Shown: positions 30,840 to 40,288, counted from the stretch's first letter. The stretch is 64,000 nucleotides of DNA from Tenacibaculum larymnensis (GCF_028829235.1 NZ_JAIWJY010000003.1:62001-126000), one strand, 5' to 3'. The notes: generated by a model not told the origin, from the sequence alone. Translations and numbers: made by a program.

Positions 30840-31339
30840 AACACATACTCAAATACACAATCTTCTCCATTTTCAAAAACTTGCTGCATTCCAATAAACT
30901 CAAAACCTAGATTTTTTAATAGTTTTTGAGATTTTTCATTTTTAGGCATAGTCAAAGCTAATACTTTCTCTTGCTTGAATTTAGTACGGACGTATTCAAT
31001 AATTAGTTTTGTGGCTTCTGTAGCATATCCTTTACCTCTTCCTTCAGGTAAAAAAGCGTACCCAATATCAATAAAATCTAACCTGTCTCTTTGTAGCGCA
31101 GTTGAGGCTCCAATAGGTTTATTGGTTTCTTTTAGAATTACAGTAAAAAATCCCAAACCACCTAATTTCGAGTTTTTGAATAAAATATCTTTTAAGTAAA
31201 CGCGAGTTTCTTCAATAGATTTTAAGTTTTTATCACCTATAAATTGAATCCAGTCTGGATCGTTAAATAATTGAAAATAAAAAGGGGCATCACTAACTAG
31301 AGCTTCTTTAATAATTAATCGTTCGCTTTCTAATAACAT
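30836..31339 (-). CDS. GNAT-family N-acetyltransferase (RimJ/RimL-like)
   Basis: A 167-aa protein beginning MLLESERLIIKEALVSDAPF, typical of RimJ/RimL-type acetyltransferases. The acetyl-CoA binding loop is around residues 95-107 (GYAFLPEGRGKGYATEA), followed by the N-E-S..LL.NLGF strand-helix. Substrate unknown. It has its own start and runs against rimM. Confidence 0.85.
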   Translation of the reverse strand: MLLESERLIIKEALVSDAPFYFQLFNDPDWIQFIGDKNLKSIEETRVYLKDILFKNSKLGGLGFFTVILKETNKPIGASTALQRDRLDFIDIGYAFLPEGRGKGYATEATKLIIEYVRTKFKQEKVLALTMPKNEKSQKLLKNLGFEFIGMQQVFENGEDCVFEYVF

Positions 31340-31362
31340 AGCCTAAATATAAATTAAAAATG

Positions 31363-31370
31363 TACTTTTG
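31363..31370 (+). promoter_or_regulatory. -7 element in front of the PhnA-like gene
   Basis: TACTTTTG at 31363-31370 matches TAnnTTTG and lies 20 bases before the start codon; no good -33 match. Confidence 0.45.
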
Positions 31371-31390
31371 CGAAGCAAAAAAAGAATAAA

Positions 31391-31981
31391 ATGAGTTTAT
31401 TACAAGAATTACAAGATAGAAGCGGAAATCAATGTGAATTATGTGCATCAAAAAGCGATTTGTCAATTTATGAAGTGCCACCAATTTCAACAGGAGGAGT
31501 TGACGGTAGTTTATTGGCTTGTGCTACTTGTATTGAGCAGATTGAAGATGCTGATAAAACAGATGCAAACCACTGGCGTTGTTTAAATGATAGTATGTGG
31601 AGTGAATTTAGAGCCGTGAAAGTTGTGGCTTGGAGAATGTTACACCGTGTTAAAAAAGATGGATGGTCACAAGATTTGTTAGATATGATGTATTTAGAAG
31701 ATGAAGAATTACGTTTTGCAGAAGCTACAGGTGAACATTTAGATGAAAGTGAAAAAATAATTCATAGAGATGTAAACGGAGCTATTTTGCAGGCAGGTGA
31801 TAATGTAGTATTGATTAAAGACTTAAAGGTAAAGGGTTCTAGTATGGTAGCAAAGCAAGGGACTGCTGTGCGTAGAATTTCGTTAGATCCTGAAAATGCT
31901 AAATATATTGAAGGTAAAGTAGGAGCACAAACTATTGTGATTATTACCGATTATGTAAAGAAAATGGCTGAAAAAGAATAG
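31391..31981 (+). CDS. PhnA-domain protein
   Basis: A 196-aa protein. The N-terminus has a zinc-ribbon-like pattern (C17 and C20 in CELC, then LACATC at about residues 47-52). The C-terminus is the PhnA domain (DVNGAILQAGDNVVLIKDLKVKGSSMVAKQGTAVR). The family name comes from the E. coli phn region, but its reaction is not established, so a phosphonate role should not be assumed. The following gene starts 15 bases downstream. Confidence 0.85.
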   Translation: MSLLQELQDRSGNQCELCASKSDLSIYEVPPISTGGVDGSLLACATCIEQIEDADKTDANHWRCLNDSMWSEFRAVKVVAWRMLHRVKKDGWSQDLLDMMYLEDEELRFAEATGEHLDESEKIIHRDVNGAILQAGDNVVLIKDLKVKGSSMVAKQGTAVRRISLDPENAKYIEGKVGAQTIVIITDYVKKMAEKE

Positions 31982-31996
31982 TTTTTTTAGTATAAA

Positions 31997-32350
31997 ATGT
32001 CTGCTAAATATTACAAAGAAAAACATTTACAAGCAACAAGATATAAGATAGAAAACGTTATCAGGCAGCAAGACTTTTTGTTAAAACACAGATGGAAAGT
32101 AATTGCTGCTGGTATTGTTTTTAGCTTTTGGGCTCCAACTTATGGTGTGGGGCATTCTTTTTCTAATAAAAAATCAATGTTGCAAAAAACAGAATATAGT
32201 TATTTAAAGTTAGTGATGCTTTGCGCAACTATTTATATGATTTTCTGCATTCTTTATCATTTTTCTAGCAGGTATCAGGATAAGAAAAAGCTAAAAGAAT
32301 TGAAAGAGTTAGAAAAAAGATTAGAAAAAGAAATTTCAGAGTTAGACTAA
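31997..32350 (+). CDS. Small two-helix membrane protein, unknown
   Basis: A 117-aa protein with two hydrophobic segments (about 35-55, VIAAGIVFSFWAPTYGV, and 74-92, LVMLCATIYMIFCILYHF). A charged C-terminal coiled-coil of KKLKELKELEKRLEKE type follows. No recognised domain. It follows the PhnA-like gene by 15 bases and may share its transcript. Confidence 0.6.
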   Translation: MSAKYYKEKHLQATRYKIENVIRQQDFLLKHRWKVIAAGIVFSFWAPTYGVGHSFSNKKSMLQKTEYSYLKLVMLCATIYMIFCILYHFSSRYQDKKKLKELKELEKRLEKEISELD

Positions 32351-32353
32351 CTT

Positions 32354-33409
32354 TTATTTCTCTGTATTATAATACACCTTATAAAATTTCATTTTTTTGT
32401 CTTCGTCATAACCTTGTTCTAAGTATTCAGCAGAAGCATCAGGAGCATCAACATCAATTTTAATTTGAATATTGGTATCTAATTTAATTTCTGTTTTAAA
32501 CTTACTTTTTTCCTTCTTTAAAACAACATCAGATACTTCAAAATTATTACGAATTAATACATCGTTCAACTTCTCAAAGTGTTGTTTATAATCTTCAAAA
32601 AGATCTTTATGCTTGTCTTCTTCAAAAACTTCATCTTTGAAACCGTGATAGTCTACGCTTTCATGTTCTTTAAAATAATCAACAGTGTTAGCTAAGAAGT
32701 TACTTTGCTCTTGTTTTCCTAATTCAGGTTTTAAAACTTCTTCAGAAAACTCTTTACACATTTCTAAGTAGTTTTGAGTGTGTAAATTACGATCATCAGC
32801 ATACTTTACACTTAAAAAGTTTTTTATCCAGTATTGTGCATCGTATTGGTTGTTGTCTACAGATAAGACCACAGTTCCTTCTGCGTCAGTAGAGTTTAAA
32901 ATTAAACAACCCTTATCCAATCTTTTTGTTGAAATTCCTTTTTGAACTACTACATCAAAACTATCATCATCTAAATAAGTCTGAAAGAAATCTACTTTAC
33001 TTTCAATTTTAAAAACCCCAACAGCTTCAGTTAAAACATCTTTATACTCAATACCTTCAAAATAGGCAACAATTACATCACCAGTTTTAATATTTGCTGA
33101 ATTTGATTGCTCGTAAAGGTGGTTAACAATGTTTTTAGAATGTTCTATAAAAACCTCATTGCCATCATCTTCAAAAATATCAGAACAATATTTATTGATT
33201 TCGTTTAGGCGAACATCTGCATGATGACTAAAACGGTAACTTTGCGTAACAGCTCCGAAAGGTTTTAATAAAAAAGGAAGTAATAATTCGTAGCTTTCTT
33301 CATCAAAACGGACTAGGCTTTCAGAAAAAGCATTTTGTCCGCTATTGTATTTGTTAGCTACTTTGTGAATAATACACTTATTAATTTCGGTACGAGTTCT
33401 TTTAATCAT
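32354..33409 (-). CDS. Nucleoid-associated protein (NdpA/YejK family)
   Basis: A 351-aa protein with the NA37 pattern: an N-terminal INKCIIHKVANK..., a central HADVRLNEINKYCSDIF region, and FFQTYL/GISTKRLDKGCLILN. YejK-type proteins bind DNA in the nucleoid; their exact role is unclear. It is convergent with the small membrane protein gene (3 bases between the stops). rnhB lies upstream on the same strand, 33 bases away. Confidence 0.78.
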   Translation of the reverse strand: MIKRTRTEINKCIIHKVANKYNSGQNAFSESLVRFDEESYELLLPFLLKPFGAVTQSYRFSHHADVRLNEINKYCSDIFEDDGNEVFIEHSKNIVNHLYEQSNSANIKTGDVIVAYFEGIEYKDVLTEAVGVFKIESKVDFFQTYLDDDSFDVVVQKGISTKRLDKGCLILNSTDAEGTVVLSVDNNQYDAQYWIKNFLSVKYADDRNLHTQNYLEMCKEFSEEVLKPELGKQEQSNFLANTVDYFKEHESVDYHGFKDEVFEEDKHKDLFEDYKQHFEKLNDVLIRNNFEVSDVVLKKEKSKFKTEIKLDTNIQIKIDVDAPDASAEYLEQGYDEDKKMKFYKVYYNTEK

Positions 33410-33442
33410 CTTCTAAAAAATTGGAAGACAAAAATAGAAAAA

Positions 33443-34042
33443 TTAAAGTTTCAATTTTAATTGTTCAGGTAACAATTTAAATGATTTTCGGTGGTAGGGA
33501 GTTGCACCAAATTGACGAATAGCTTCGCGGTGTTCTTTAGTAGGATATCCTTTGTTTTTTTGCCAATTATATTGAGGAAATTCTTGATGAATTTTCTCCA
33601 TATACTCATCACGATAGGTTTTAGCAAGTACAGAAGCAGCTGCTATACTCATAAATTTAGCATCGCCTTTTACAATAGTTTGATGAGGTGTTTTTTCAAA
33701 AGGGTTAAACTTGTTTCCATCAACAATAATAAATTCAGGTTTAATAGATAATTGTTCTATTGAACGATGCATTCCGGTTATAGAAGCTTGTAAAACATTA
33801 AGCTCATCAACTTCTTCTTGATGGATGAAAGAGACCCCAAATGCAAGTGCATGCTCTTCAATATAAGGTCTAAGCTTTTGACGTTTTTTTTCTGAAATTT
33901 GCTTAGAGTCGTTTAATAGTTCATGTTGAAAATCATCAGGTAAAATAACCGCAGCAGCTACAACAGGTCCTGATAAACAGCCTCTACCAGCTTCATCTGT
34001 TCCTGCTTCAAATTTATGTCCACTATAATTTAATTGCAACAT
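33443..34042 (-). CDS. rnhB: Ribonuclease HII
   Basis: A 199-aa protein with the RNase HII front motif [20 protein letters not shown] (catalytic D and E in DEAGRG), the FIIVDGN block and the [16 protein letters not shown] helix carrying another active-site Asp. It removes RNA, including single ribonucleotides, from DNA duplexes. It is divergent from the porin gene. Confidence 0.95.
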   Translation of the reverse strand: MLQLNYSGHKFEAGTDEAGRGCLSGPVVAAAVILPDDFQHELLNDSKQISEKKRQKLRPYIEEHALAFGVSFIHQEEVDELNVLQASITGMHRSIEQLSIKPEFIIVDGNKFNPFEKTPHQTIVKGDAKFMSIAAASVLAKTYRDEYMEKIHQEFPQYNWQKNKGYPTKEHREAIRQFGATPYHRKSFKLLPEQLKLKL

Positions 34043-34112
34043 GCTACAAATTAACAGATTTCAAAGAAATTAATCGTGATTTTTGTCGTTAAATTATTTT
34101 ACTTTTGTTGCT

Positions 34113-36071
34113 ATGAAGAAAAATTTCTTAGTATTTTTTTGTTTGATAAGTGTTCAGGTGATTTTTGCCCAAATAAGAACAATTGACGGAGGCTTTGGAA
34201 GAGGTAGAGGAGGACTTAATCAAAATATGGATTCATTACCTGATAGTGAAATTAATGTAAAGCTTAGTGGAAAAACTAAGTATACCGATTATAAAATTAT
34301 ATCACACAAGAATGATACTACTATAGTAGATACCACATTAACAATTCAAAAAGAATATAAGTTTAACTTCTTAAGAAAAGATAATTTTGAATTACTAGCT
34401 TTCCATAATCAAGGGCAAACGTTTAATAACTTAGGATACGATTTTACTAATATTTCACGATTTCCAGATATAGGTTTTAGAGCAAAAATGTTCAATTATT
34501 TTGATATTGAAGATGTTAATTATTATCATGTACCCACACCTACAACAGAAATCATGTATCGTACTGGTTTAGAGCAAGGACAGGTACTAGATGCGCTTTT
34601 TACAACAAATTTTTCCAAACGTTTTAACTTAGCAATAGCATATAAAGGGCTCCGTTCATTAGGTACTTATAGGCGCTCCTTGGTAAGTACGGGTAATTTT
34701 AGAGTAAGTTTTAGTTATGAAACTCCTAAAGGGCAATATGCAATTAGAGGACATGCTGTAAATCAAGATTTTTTTAATCAAGAAAGTGGAGGGTTGACAG
34801 AAACTTCTTTAGAGGCATTTTTAGCAGATGATCCTAACTTTAGCGGAAATAGAGGTAGGATGGATGTGAATTTGAATAGTGCCGAAAGTACTTTAGATGC
34901 TAAAAGATTGTATTTTGAACATACTTTTAAACTATTATCTTCAAAAGATAGTGTAAGTCAAAAAGATTTTTCTAATTTAAAATTGGGGCATTCATTTACT
35001 AGAGATTCTAAGTTTTATCGATTTAATGAAGGTACAGCTTCAGATATGTTTGGTAATGCAAATATTTCAAGTAACATAAATAACAAGACTATTTATTTGT
35101 TATATAACAATCAGTTTTTTTTAGATTTTAACTCAAAATATGTATTAGGTAAATTTCGTGTAAAAACAGAATTATCAAATTATACATATGGGTATGAAAA
35201 CTTACAGAATAATACGGTTGGAATTACAAAGAATAAGCTGAAGGGAGATGCAATTTCTTTTGGAGCTGATTGGAATGGAAGAATTGGAAACTTCCATGTA
35301 AATGCTTCTGGAAATCTTACACCTGGAAGTGGACGTTTATCTGGAAATAGTCTATCTGGAGAAGCTTTTTATAAGAAAGATAGTGTACTTACTGTAAAAG
35401 GTAGGGTAGGAATAAGTAACAAATCGCCCAATTTTAATTTTTTATTGCATCAAAGTAGTTATGATGATTATAATTGGGAGAATAATTTTTCTCAGATAGG
35501 AACACGTTCTTTAGGAGGAGTTATAGATTCTAAATGGGGAAATGCATCTGTAGATATCACTAACATTAGTAATTATACATATTTTGATGAAGATGGACAG
35601 CCACAACAATTTTCAGGAGATGTTAATTATTTAAAAGCAAAAGTCTCTAAAGAGTTTACTTTCGGAAAGTTTGCTTTAGATAATACTATAATGTATCAAA
35701 AAGTAGCAAGTGGAAATAGTGTGTTTAGAGTTCCCGAATTTGTTACTCGTAACACACTTTATTATACAGATGAATGGTTTAAAGGAAAACCTTTGTTAGT
35801 ACAAATAGGAGCTACATTTAAGTATTTTTCAGAATATAAAGCGAATGCGTATAACCCTTTGTTAGCTGAGTTTACTTTACAAAACGATACGGAAATAGGA
35901 TACCCAACAGTTGATTTGTTTTTTAATGCAAGGGTTCGTAGAACTCGAATTTACTTTAAAGCAGATAACATTAGTTCTTTTGTACTTAAAAAGAATTATT
36001 TTTCAGCACCAAATTATCCATATAGAGATTTTGTAATTCGTTTTGGGGTAGTGTGGAACTGGTTTATATAA
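34113..36071 (+). CDS. Putative outer-membrane porin (Porin_10 type)
   Basis: The start is the ATG at 34113, giving 652 aa with a signal peptide (MKKNFLVFFCLISVQVIFA, cleavage likely before QIR); an in-frame TTG 10 codons upstream is rejected. The rest alternates polar and hydrophobic residues as in a beta-barrel and ends in aromatic residues (FVIRFGVVWNWFI), which the Bam machinery recognises. It matches the large putative-porin family of Bacteroidota. A TACTTTTG element lies only 5 bases before the ATG (34100-34107), so the mRNA may be almost leaderless. Confidence 0.82.
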   Translation: MKKNFLVFFCLISVQVIFAQIRTIDGGFGRGRGGLNQNMDSLPDSEINVKLSGKTKYTDYKIISHKNDTTIVDTTLTIQKEYKFNFLRKDNFELLAFHNQGQTFNNLGYDFTNISRFPDIGFRAKMFNYFDIEDVNYYHVPTPTTEIMYRTGLEQGQVLDALFTTNFSKRFNLAIAYKGLRSLGTYRRSLVSTGNFRVSFSYETPKGQYAIRGHAVNQDFFNQESGGLTETSLEAFLADDPNFSGNRGRMDVNLNSAESTLDAKRLYFEHTFKLLSSKDSVSQKDFSNLKLGHSFTRDSKFYRFNEGTASDMFGNANISSNINNKTIYLLYNNQFFLDFNSKYVLGKFRVKTELSNYTYGYENLQNNTVGITKNKLKGDAISFGADWNGRIGNFHVNASGNLTPGSGRLSGNSLSGEAFYKKDSVLTVKGRVGISNKSPNFNFLLHQSSYDDYNWENNFSQIGTRSLGGVIDSKWGNASVDITNISNYTYFDEDGQPQQFSGDVNYLKAKVSKEFTFGKFALDNTIMYQKVASGNSVFRVPEFVTRNTLYYTDEWFKGKPLLVQIGATFKYFSEYKANAYNPLLAEFTLQNDTEIGYPTVDLFFNARVRRTRIYFKADNISSFVLKKNYFSAPNYPYRDFVIRFGVVWNWFI

Positions 36072-36072
36072 T

Positions 36073-36309
36073 ATGAAAGAGAAATTACGACAAAACTGGA
36101 AGTTGTTTTTAATAGCAAGTTTAACCTTAGGTTTAGCACCTTTTAGACCACCACATATTGTAGGTAAACTAAAATGGATAGCAGGAGGAAATGCTTTTTC
36201 AGGAGAACATGCTATGCAATTTATGGATTGGTTTGATGTGTTTTTGCACGGAACTCCTTGGATACTTTTAATTGTATCAATTTTTTTACATGTTTTCAGG
36301 AAAATATAG
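36073..36309 (+). CDS. Small membrane protein following the porin, unknown
   Basis: A 78-aa protein starting 1 base after the porin stop, so probably co-translated. It has an N-terminal hydrophobic segment (about 10-22), a soluble middle (IAGGNAFSGEHAMQFMDWFD) and a C-terminal membrane helix (PWILLIVSIFLHVF). The conserved-looking middle argues that it is real. Its last 24 bases overlap the convergent acetyltransferase gene. Confidence 0.7.
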   Translation: MKEKLRQNWKLFLIASLTLGLAPFRPPHIVGKLKWIAGGNAFSGEHAMQFMDWFDVFLHGTPWILLIVSIFLHVFRKI

Positions 36310-36744
36310 TTCCATTTCAGATAAAAAACGTCCTCTAATACTGCTCTCTCGTTTACCAATTATTTCAAAACCATGTTTTAAATAAAAAGCATCTGAATTT
36401 GGATCTGATAAAACATTTAAAACAGCGCTAGAACCACTTATACAAGATTTTTTTGCATGTTTTAGTAGTTTAGAACCTATACCTTGGTTTATAAACTTAG
36501 GAGTAACAAATAAAAATTCTAAAAAACTTGTTCTAATATTAGCTCTATATAAAACGTAAAAACCAGCTGTAATATCGTTAACTTGAAATTTATAAATATT
36601 ACAATCGGCAAAAGTTTTAGGGGTGACTGTTAGGTCGTCTTTCCAAAGTTCCATTTGTTCTTTGGAATATCCCCAGTATGCTTTTGAATTTATAGCAATT
36701 TCAGTTAATAAGTTAGCGTCTTGTATTTGAGCCTTTACAATCAT
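36286..36744 (-). CDS. GNAT-family N-acetyltransferase
   Basis: A 152-aa GNAT protein: FLEFLFVTPKFINQGIGSKLLKHA holds the acetyl-CoA pyrophosphate-binding loop (Q/R-x-x-G-x-G/A, here NQGIGSKLL), and LSDPNSDAFYLKHGFEIIG is the typical last motif. Substrate unknown. It overlaps the small membrane protein gene by 24 bases at the 3' ends. Confidence 0.85.
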   Translation of the reverse strand: MIVKAQIQDANLLTEIAINSKAYWGYSKEQMELWKDDLTVTPKTFADCNIYKFQVNDITAGFYVLYRANIRTSFLEFLFVTPKFINQGIGSKLLKHAKKSCISGSSAVLNVLSDPNSDAFYLKHGFEIIGKRESSIRGRFLSEMELYFPENM

Positions 36745-36785
36745 AAAAAGAACTTCACAGATAGTGAGGTGAGGTATAAATGTTA

Positions 36786-38270
36786 TTATTTAGAAGCTAA
36801 TTGTTTTATTTTAATTCTAAATGCAGCAAAAAGTAACGTAGTAAACGGGCTTAACCAGTTAAACATAGCATAAAAAGCGTAATCTATTACGGGAACACCT
36901 AAAACTCCTGAATGATAAGCTCCGCAAGTATTCCAAGGGATTAAAACAGAAGTAACAGTACCTGAGTCCTCTAGAGTTCTACTTAAGTTTTCAGGAGCTA
37001 AACCTTTGTCCCTATAAGCTTGCGCGTACATTTTCCCTGGTACTACAATTGCTAAGTATTGATCAGAAGCAGTAAAGTTTAAACCAATACAAGTTGCAAC
37101 TGTACTAGCAAATAACCCGAAAACTGAATCAAATAAGCTTAACATAAAGCTACTAATCTTAGCTAAAGCTCCTATAGCATCCATAACTCCACCAAAAACC
37201 ATTGCCAATAAAATTAACCAAACTGTTCCAAGCATTTTTTTCATTCCTCCAGCGGTGAATAAATCTTTTAATACTTCATTATCTGTAGCTACTGAAGTTT
37301 CAACAGTTATTGCTTGCATTATTCCTTTATAAGCAGATTCAAAATTTAATTTTCCAACTCCTGCAATTTGAGCTACTACATGAGGTTGAAAGATTAAAGC
37401 AAAAGCACCACCTAAAATGGTCCCTGCCAATAGAGCTATTAAAGGAGGCGTTTTTTTTATGATAAGTATAATTACAAGTATAGGAACTGCAAATAACCAA
37501 GGAGTAATGTTAAATGCTTTGTTAATATCGTTTAACATTAATTGTGTGTTAGCTTCACCAGTAGTTGTTTGTGTAAAACCAAGAATAATGAAAAATATAA
37601 TAGTTACAACAAAAGTAGGTACTGTAGTATAAGCCATGTATCTTATATGTGTAAATAAATCTGTACCAGCCATAGCAGGAGCTAAGTTTGTGGTGTCAGA
37701 CATTGGAGACATTTTATCTCCAAAGTATGCTCCTGATAAAACTGCACCAGCGGTCATTCCCAGAGAAATGCCTAATGCTTCACCAATTCCTATTAAGGCA
37801 ATACCAACTGTTGCTGCAGTAGTCCAAGAGCTACCAGTGGCGATTGAAATTACAGCGCAAATAATTAAGCAAGCAACTAAAAATATGGTAGGGTTTAAGA
37901 TTTGCAAACCATAATAAATCATTGAAGGTATAATACCGCTTATTAGCCAAGTTCCTGCTAAAGATCCTACCATTAAAAGTATTAAAATAGCACCAGCGGT
38001 AGACTTAATGTTTTCGGCTACCTCTTCAATCATTCTTTCATAGGATACTTTATTTTTAAAACCTACAATAGCTGCAACAGCTCCTCCTAATAATAAAATA
38101 AATTGATTGCTTCCACTTAAAGCGTCGTCTCCAAATACGAATACATTATATGCAAGCATACCAATTAGAGCGAAAACAGGAATCAAAGCTTCCCATATGC
38201 TTAATTCTTTATTTTGAATTATTTTTTGATTTTCTATTTCAATTTCAGATAGGTTTTTGTCGTCTTGCAT
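36786..38270 (-). CDS. nhaC: Na+/H+ antiporter, NhaC family
   Basis: A 494-aa inner-membrane protein with about 11-12 hydrophobic segments. The NhaC signature GDKMSPMSDTTNLAPAMAG is present near residue 185, and a second conserved helix with DSGTVTSVLIPWNTCGAY near 430. It would exchange Na+ for H+; some relatives exchange malate or lactate, so the substrate is inferred. Its upstream region holds a 17-bp inverted repeat. Confidence 0.88.
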   Translation of the reverse strand: MQDDKNLSEIEIENQKIIQNKELSIWEALIPVFALIGMLAYNVFVFGDDALSGSNQFILLLGGAVAAIVGFKNKVSYERMIEEVAENIKSTAGAILILLMVGSLAGTWLISGIIPSMIYYGLQILNPTIFLVACLIICAVISIATGSSWTTAATVGIALIGIGEALGISLGMTAGAVLSGAYFGDKMSPMSDTTNLAPAMAGTDLFTHIRYMAYTTVPTFVVTIIFFIILGFTQTTTGEANTQLMLNDINKAFNITPWLFAVPILVIILIIKKTPPLIALLAGTILGGAFALIFQPHVVAQIAGVGKLNFESAYKGIMQAITVETSVATDNEVLKDLFTAGGMKKMLGTVWLILLAMVFGGVMDAIGALAKISSFMLSLFDSVFGLFASTVATCIGLNFTASDQYLAIVVPGKMYAQAYRDKGLAPENLSRTLEDSGTVTSVLIPWNTCGAYHSGVLGVPVIDYAFYAMFNWLSPFTTLLFAAFRIKIKQLASK

Positions 38271-38383
38271 GTGTGGTTTTTTTTCGGCTTGTAATGTTAC
38301 GACTTTGTTGAGAATTACACAAATCGAATTAGTTTGCTGTATTCTTTAGAAAAAATTGAATAGAAGCGCTTGAAAAGCAAAAA

Positions 38384-38439
38384 TGTCATTTCTAAAAAGT
38401 AAAAGGTAGGATATGATTTCTGACTTTTTAGAAATGACA
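38384..38439 (-). terminator. 17-bp perfect inverted repeat after the gamma-lyase gene (likely terminator)
   Basis: TGTCATTTCTAAAAAGT at 38384-38400 and its exact reverse complement at 38423-38439, with a 22-base loop. On the minus strand it follows the gamma-lyase stop by 25 bases and a T-rich stretch comes next. It also lies in front of nhaC, so a regulatory role is possible. Confidence 0.6.
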
Positions 38440-38464
38440 AACTGAAATTAAAAGTAAGTATACT

Positions 38465-39664
38465 TTATAATATGCCTATTTCTTTCATGCAAGCATTCAT
38501 CATTTGATAAGTGCGTTCTATATCGTTGTCTAATCCAATAGAAAAACGAATTAAACCATCTGTTAGCCCCATTTCTTTTTGATCTTCTAAAGGAATCTCA
38601 GAAGAAGTTGATGTGCCTGGAGCAGAGAATAAGGTTTTGTAAAAACCTAAACTTACAGCTAAGTAGCCTAAGTTTCTTTCTTGCATTAGCTCCATTAAAG
38701 CGTTAGCTTTCTCTAAAGAACCTGTATCTATAGTTAACATTCCTCCAAAACCGTATTCTTCATTCATCATCGATTTGAAAACTTCGTGAGAAGGATGCGA
38801 TTTTAATCCAGGGTATACAGTTTTTAATCCGTCAGCTTCAAATTTTTTAGCTAAATAATTAGCATTCTTGCTGTGTTGTTTTACACGAATATGTAAAGTT
38901 CTCAGGTTTTTTAAGATAGATGAAGCTCGCATTGAATCCATAGAGGCTCCTAGTAACATGCTTGCTCCATCAATTACACTTTTTTGAGAATTGATAAAAT
39001 CTGTAGTAGCACAAATAACCCCTCCCATAGTGTCTGAAGAACCGTTGATGAACTTTGTTAAGCTGTGAATAACAATATCAGCTCCCAATTGAGCAGGTGA
39101 AATTGATAGTGGAGAAAATGTGTTATCAACAACTAATTGTAAATTGTATTTTTTAGCTAGGATTGATAGTGCTTTAATATCAGCAACCTCTAATAAGGGG
39201 TTACTTACTGTTTCACAGTATATCATTTTGGTTTTTGGTGTAATAGCAGCTTCTACCACACTTATTTTTGTAATATCAACAAAAGAAGTCTCTATGTCCA
39301 TTCGAGGTGTGAAGTTCTTTAAAAAAGCATAAGTTCCTCCATAAATAGTTCTGCTTGAAACAATATGGTCTCCAGCTTCACAAATTTGTAAGATGGTAGG
39401 AGTAATAGCTCCCATACCTGTAGCAGAAACATTAGCAGTCTCAGTTCCTTCCATTGCAGCTAAAGCCTCAGATAGGTATAAGTTTGAAGGAGATGAATGG
39501 CGAGAGTATAAATAACAACCATCTGTATTTCCTTCAAAAGTATCAAACATTGTTTTTGCTGATAAAAAAGTATAAGTTGAAGAGTCTGATATAGATGGGT
39601 TAACACCACCAAATTCTCCAAAATATTGTAGGTCTTGTATGTTGTTTGCAGGTTTAAATTTCAT
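38465..39664 (-). CDS. PLP-dependent gamma-lyase / trans-sulfuration enzyme (methionine gamma-lyase-like)
   Basis: A 399-aa Cys/Met-metabolism PLP enzyme. It has ATGMGAITPTI near residue 81, VVDNTF (D180, PLP ring nitrogen) and SLTKFINGSSDTMGG with K204 as the Schiff-base lysine. The C-terminus has SLGFYKTLFSAPGTSTSSEIP. The family includes methionine gamma-lyase, cystathionine gamma-lyase and gamma-synthase; methionine gamma-lyase is preferred because an Lrp/AsnC regulator is divergent, but the sequence alone cannot decide. A palindrome 20 bases before the start codon is a candidate operator. Confidence 0.83.
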   Translation of the reverse strand: MKFKPANNIQDLQYFGEFGGVNPSISDSSTYTFLSAKTMFDTFEGNTDGCYLYSRHSSPSNLYLSEALAAMEGTETANVSATGMGAITPTILQICEAGDHIVSSRTIYGGTYAFLKNFTPRMDIETSFVDITKISVVEAAITPKTKMIYCETVSNPLLEVADIKALSILAKKYNLQLVVDNTFSPLSISPAQLGADIVIHSLTKFINGSSDTMGGVICATTDFINSQKSVIDGASMLLGASMDSMRASSILKNLRTLHIRVKQHSKNANYLAKKFEADGLKTVYPGLKSHPSHEVFKSMMNEEYGFGGMLTIDTGSLEKANALMELMQERNLGYLAVSLGFYKTLFSAPGTSTSSEIPLEDQKEMGLTDGLIRFSIGLDNDIERTYQMMNACMKEIGIL

Positions 39665-39683
39665 AATTGATTAAGGTTAATTA

Positions 39684-39698
39684 TTAGTAGACTACTAA
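39684..39698. promoter_or_regulatory. Palindrome upstream of the gamma-lyase gene, candidate Lrp/AsnC operator
   Basis: TTAGTAGACTACTAA at 39684-39698 is a perfect inverted repeat (7-bp arms around one base), 20 bases upstream of the gamma-lyase start and in the intergenic region shared with the Lrp/AsnC gene. Binding is inferred. Confidence 0.5.
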
Positions 39699-39754
39699 AT
39701 TCAGTTTTAATTGTTTAAAAATCAATAAGAAGTGTGTTTTATAGATTATTATGC

Positions 39755-39762
39755 TAATTTTG
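39755..39762 (+). promoter_or_regulatory. -7 element of the Lrp/AsnC regulator gene
   Basis: TAATTTTG at 39755-39762 matches TAnnTTTG and lies 67 bases before the start codon; the -33 element is not clear. Confidence 0.4.
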
Positions 39763-39829
39763 TATCTATAATTGGTTTTTTATTTGGTGATAGTAGTGAA
39801 AGGTGTAATAAATGTAGATTTTTTTTCAG

Positions 39830-40288
39830 ATGAAATTAGATAAGATAGATAAGAAGTTACTGGGGTTACTTCAAACAGATAGTAAGCAAACGACAAAACA
39901 ACTGTCTTTACAGTTAGGGTTGTCTGTAACTGCGGTTTATGAGCGCATAAAAAAGTTAGAAAAAGAAAAGGTTATTAAGCAATATGTTGCTTTGGTGAAT
40001 AAAAACAAAATTGAAAAGTCATTTTTAGTTTTTTGTCATGTTCAGTTAGAGAAACATAATAAAGATCATATAGCAGTTTTTGAAAAGGAAGTTAATAGGT
40101 TAGAAGAAGTAACAGAATGTTTTCATGTAAGTGGAGACTACGATTATATTTTAAAGGTTTATGTGAAGGATATGGATGCTTATCGAGATTTTATAGTAAA
40201 TAAACTTACTGCGTTAAAACATGTTGGGAATACTCGAAGTGTTTTTACGATTGGTGAAGTTAAAAATTCAATAGCTATTGCGTTATAA
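39830..40288 (+). CDS. Lrp/AsnC-family transcriptional regulator
   Basis: A 152-aa protein with the N-terminal AsnC HTH (LDKIDKKLLGLLQTDSKQTTKQL...LSVTAVYERIKKLEKEKVI) and a C-terminal RAM ligand-binding domain (FHVSGDYDYILKVYVKDMDAYRDFI). Such octameric regulators sense amino acids. It is divergent from the gamma-lyase gene, which is the most likely target (inference). The 3' end overlaps the DUF4407 gene by 6 bases. Confidence 0.92.
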   Translation: MKLDKIDKKLLGLLQTDSKQTTKQLSLQLGLSVTAVYERIKKLEKEKVIKQYVALVNKNKIEKSFLVFCHVQLEKHNKDHIAVFEKEVNRLEEVTECFHVSGDYDYILKVYVKDMDAYRDFIVNKLTALKHVGNTRSVFTIGEVKNSIAIAL

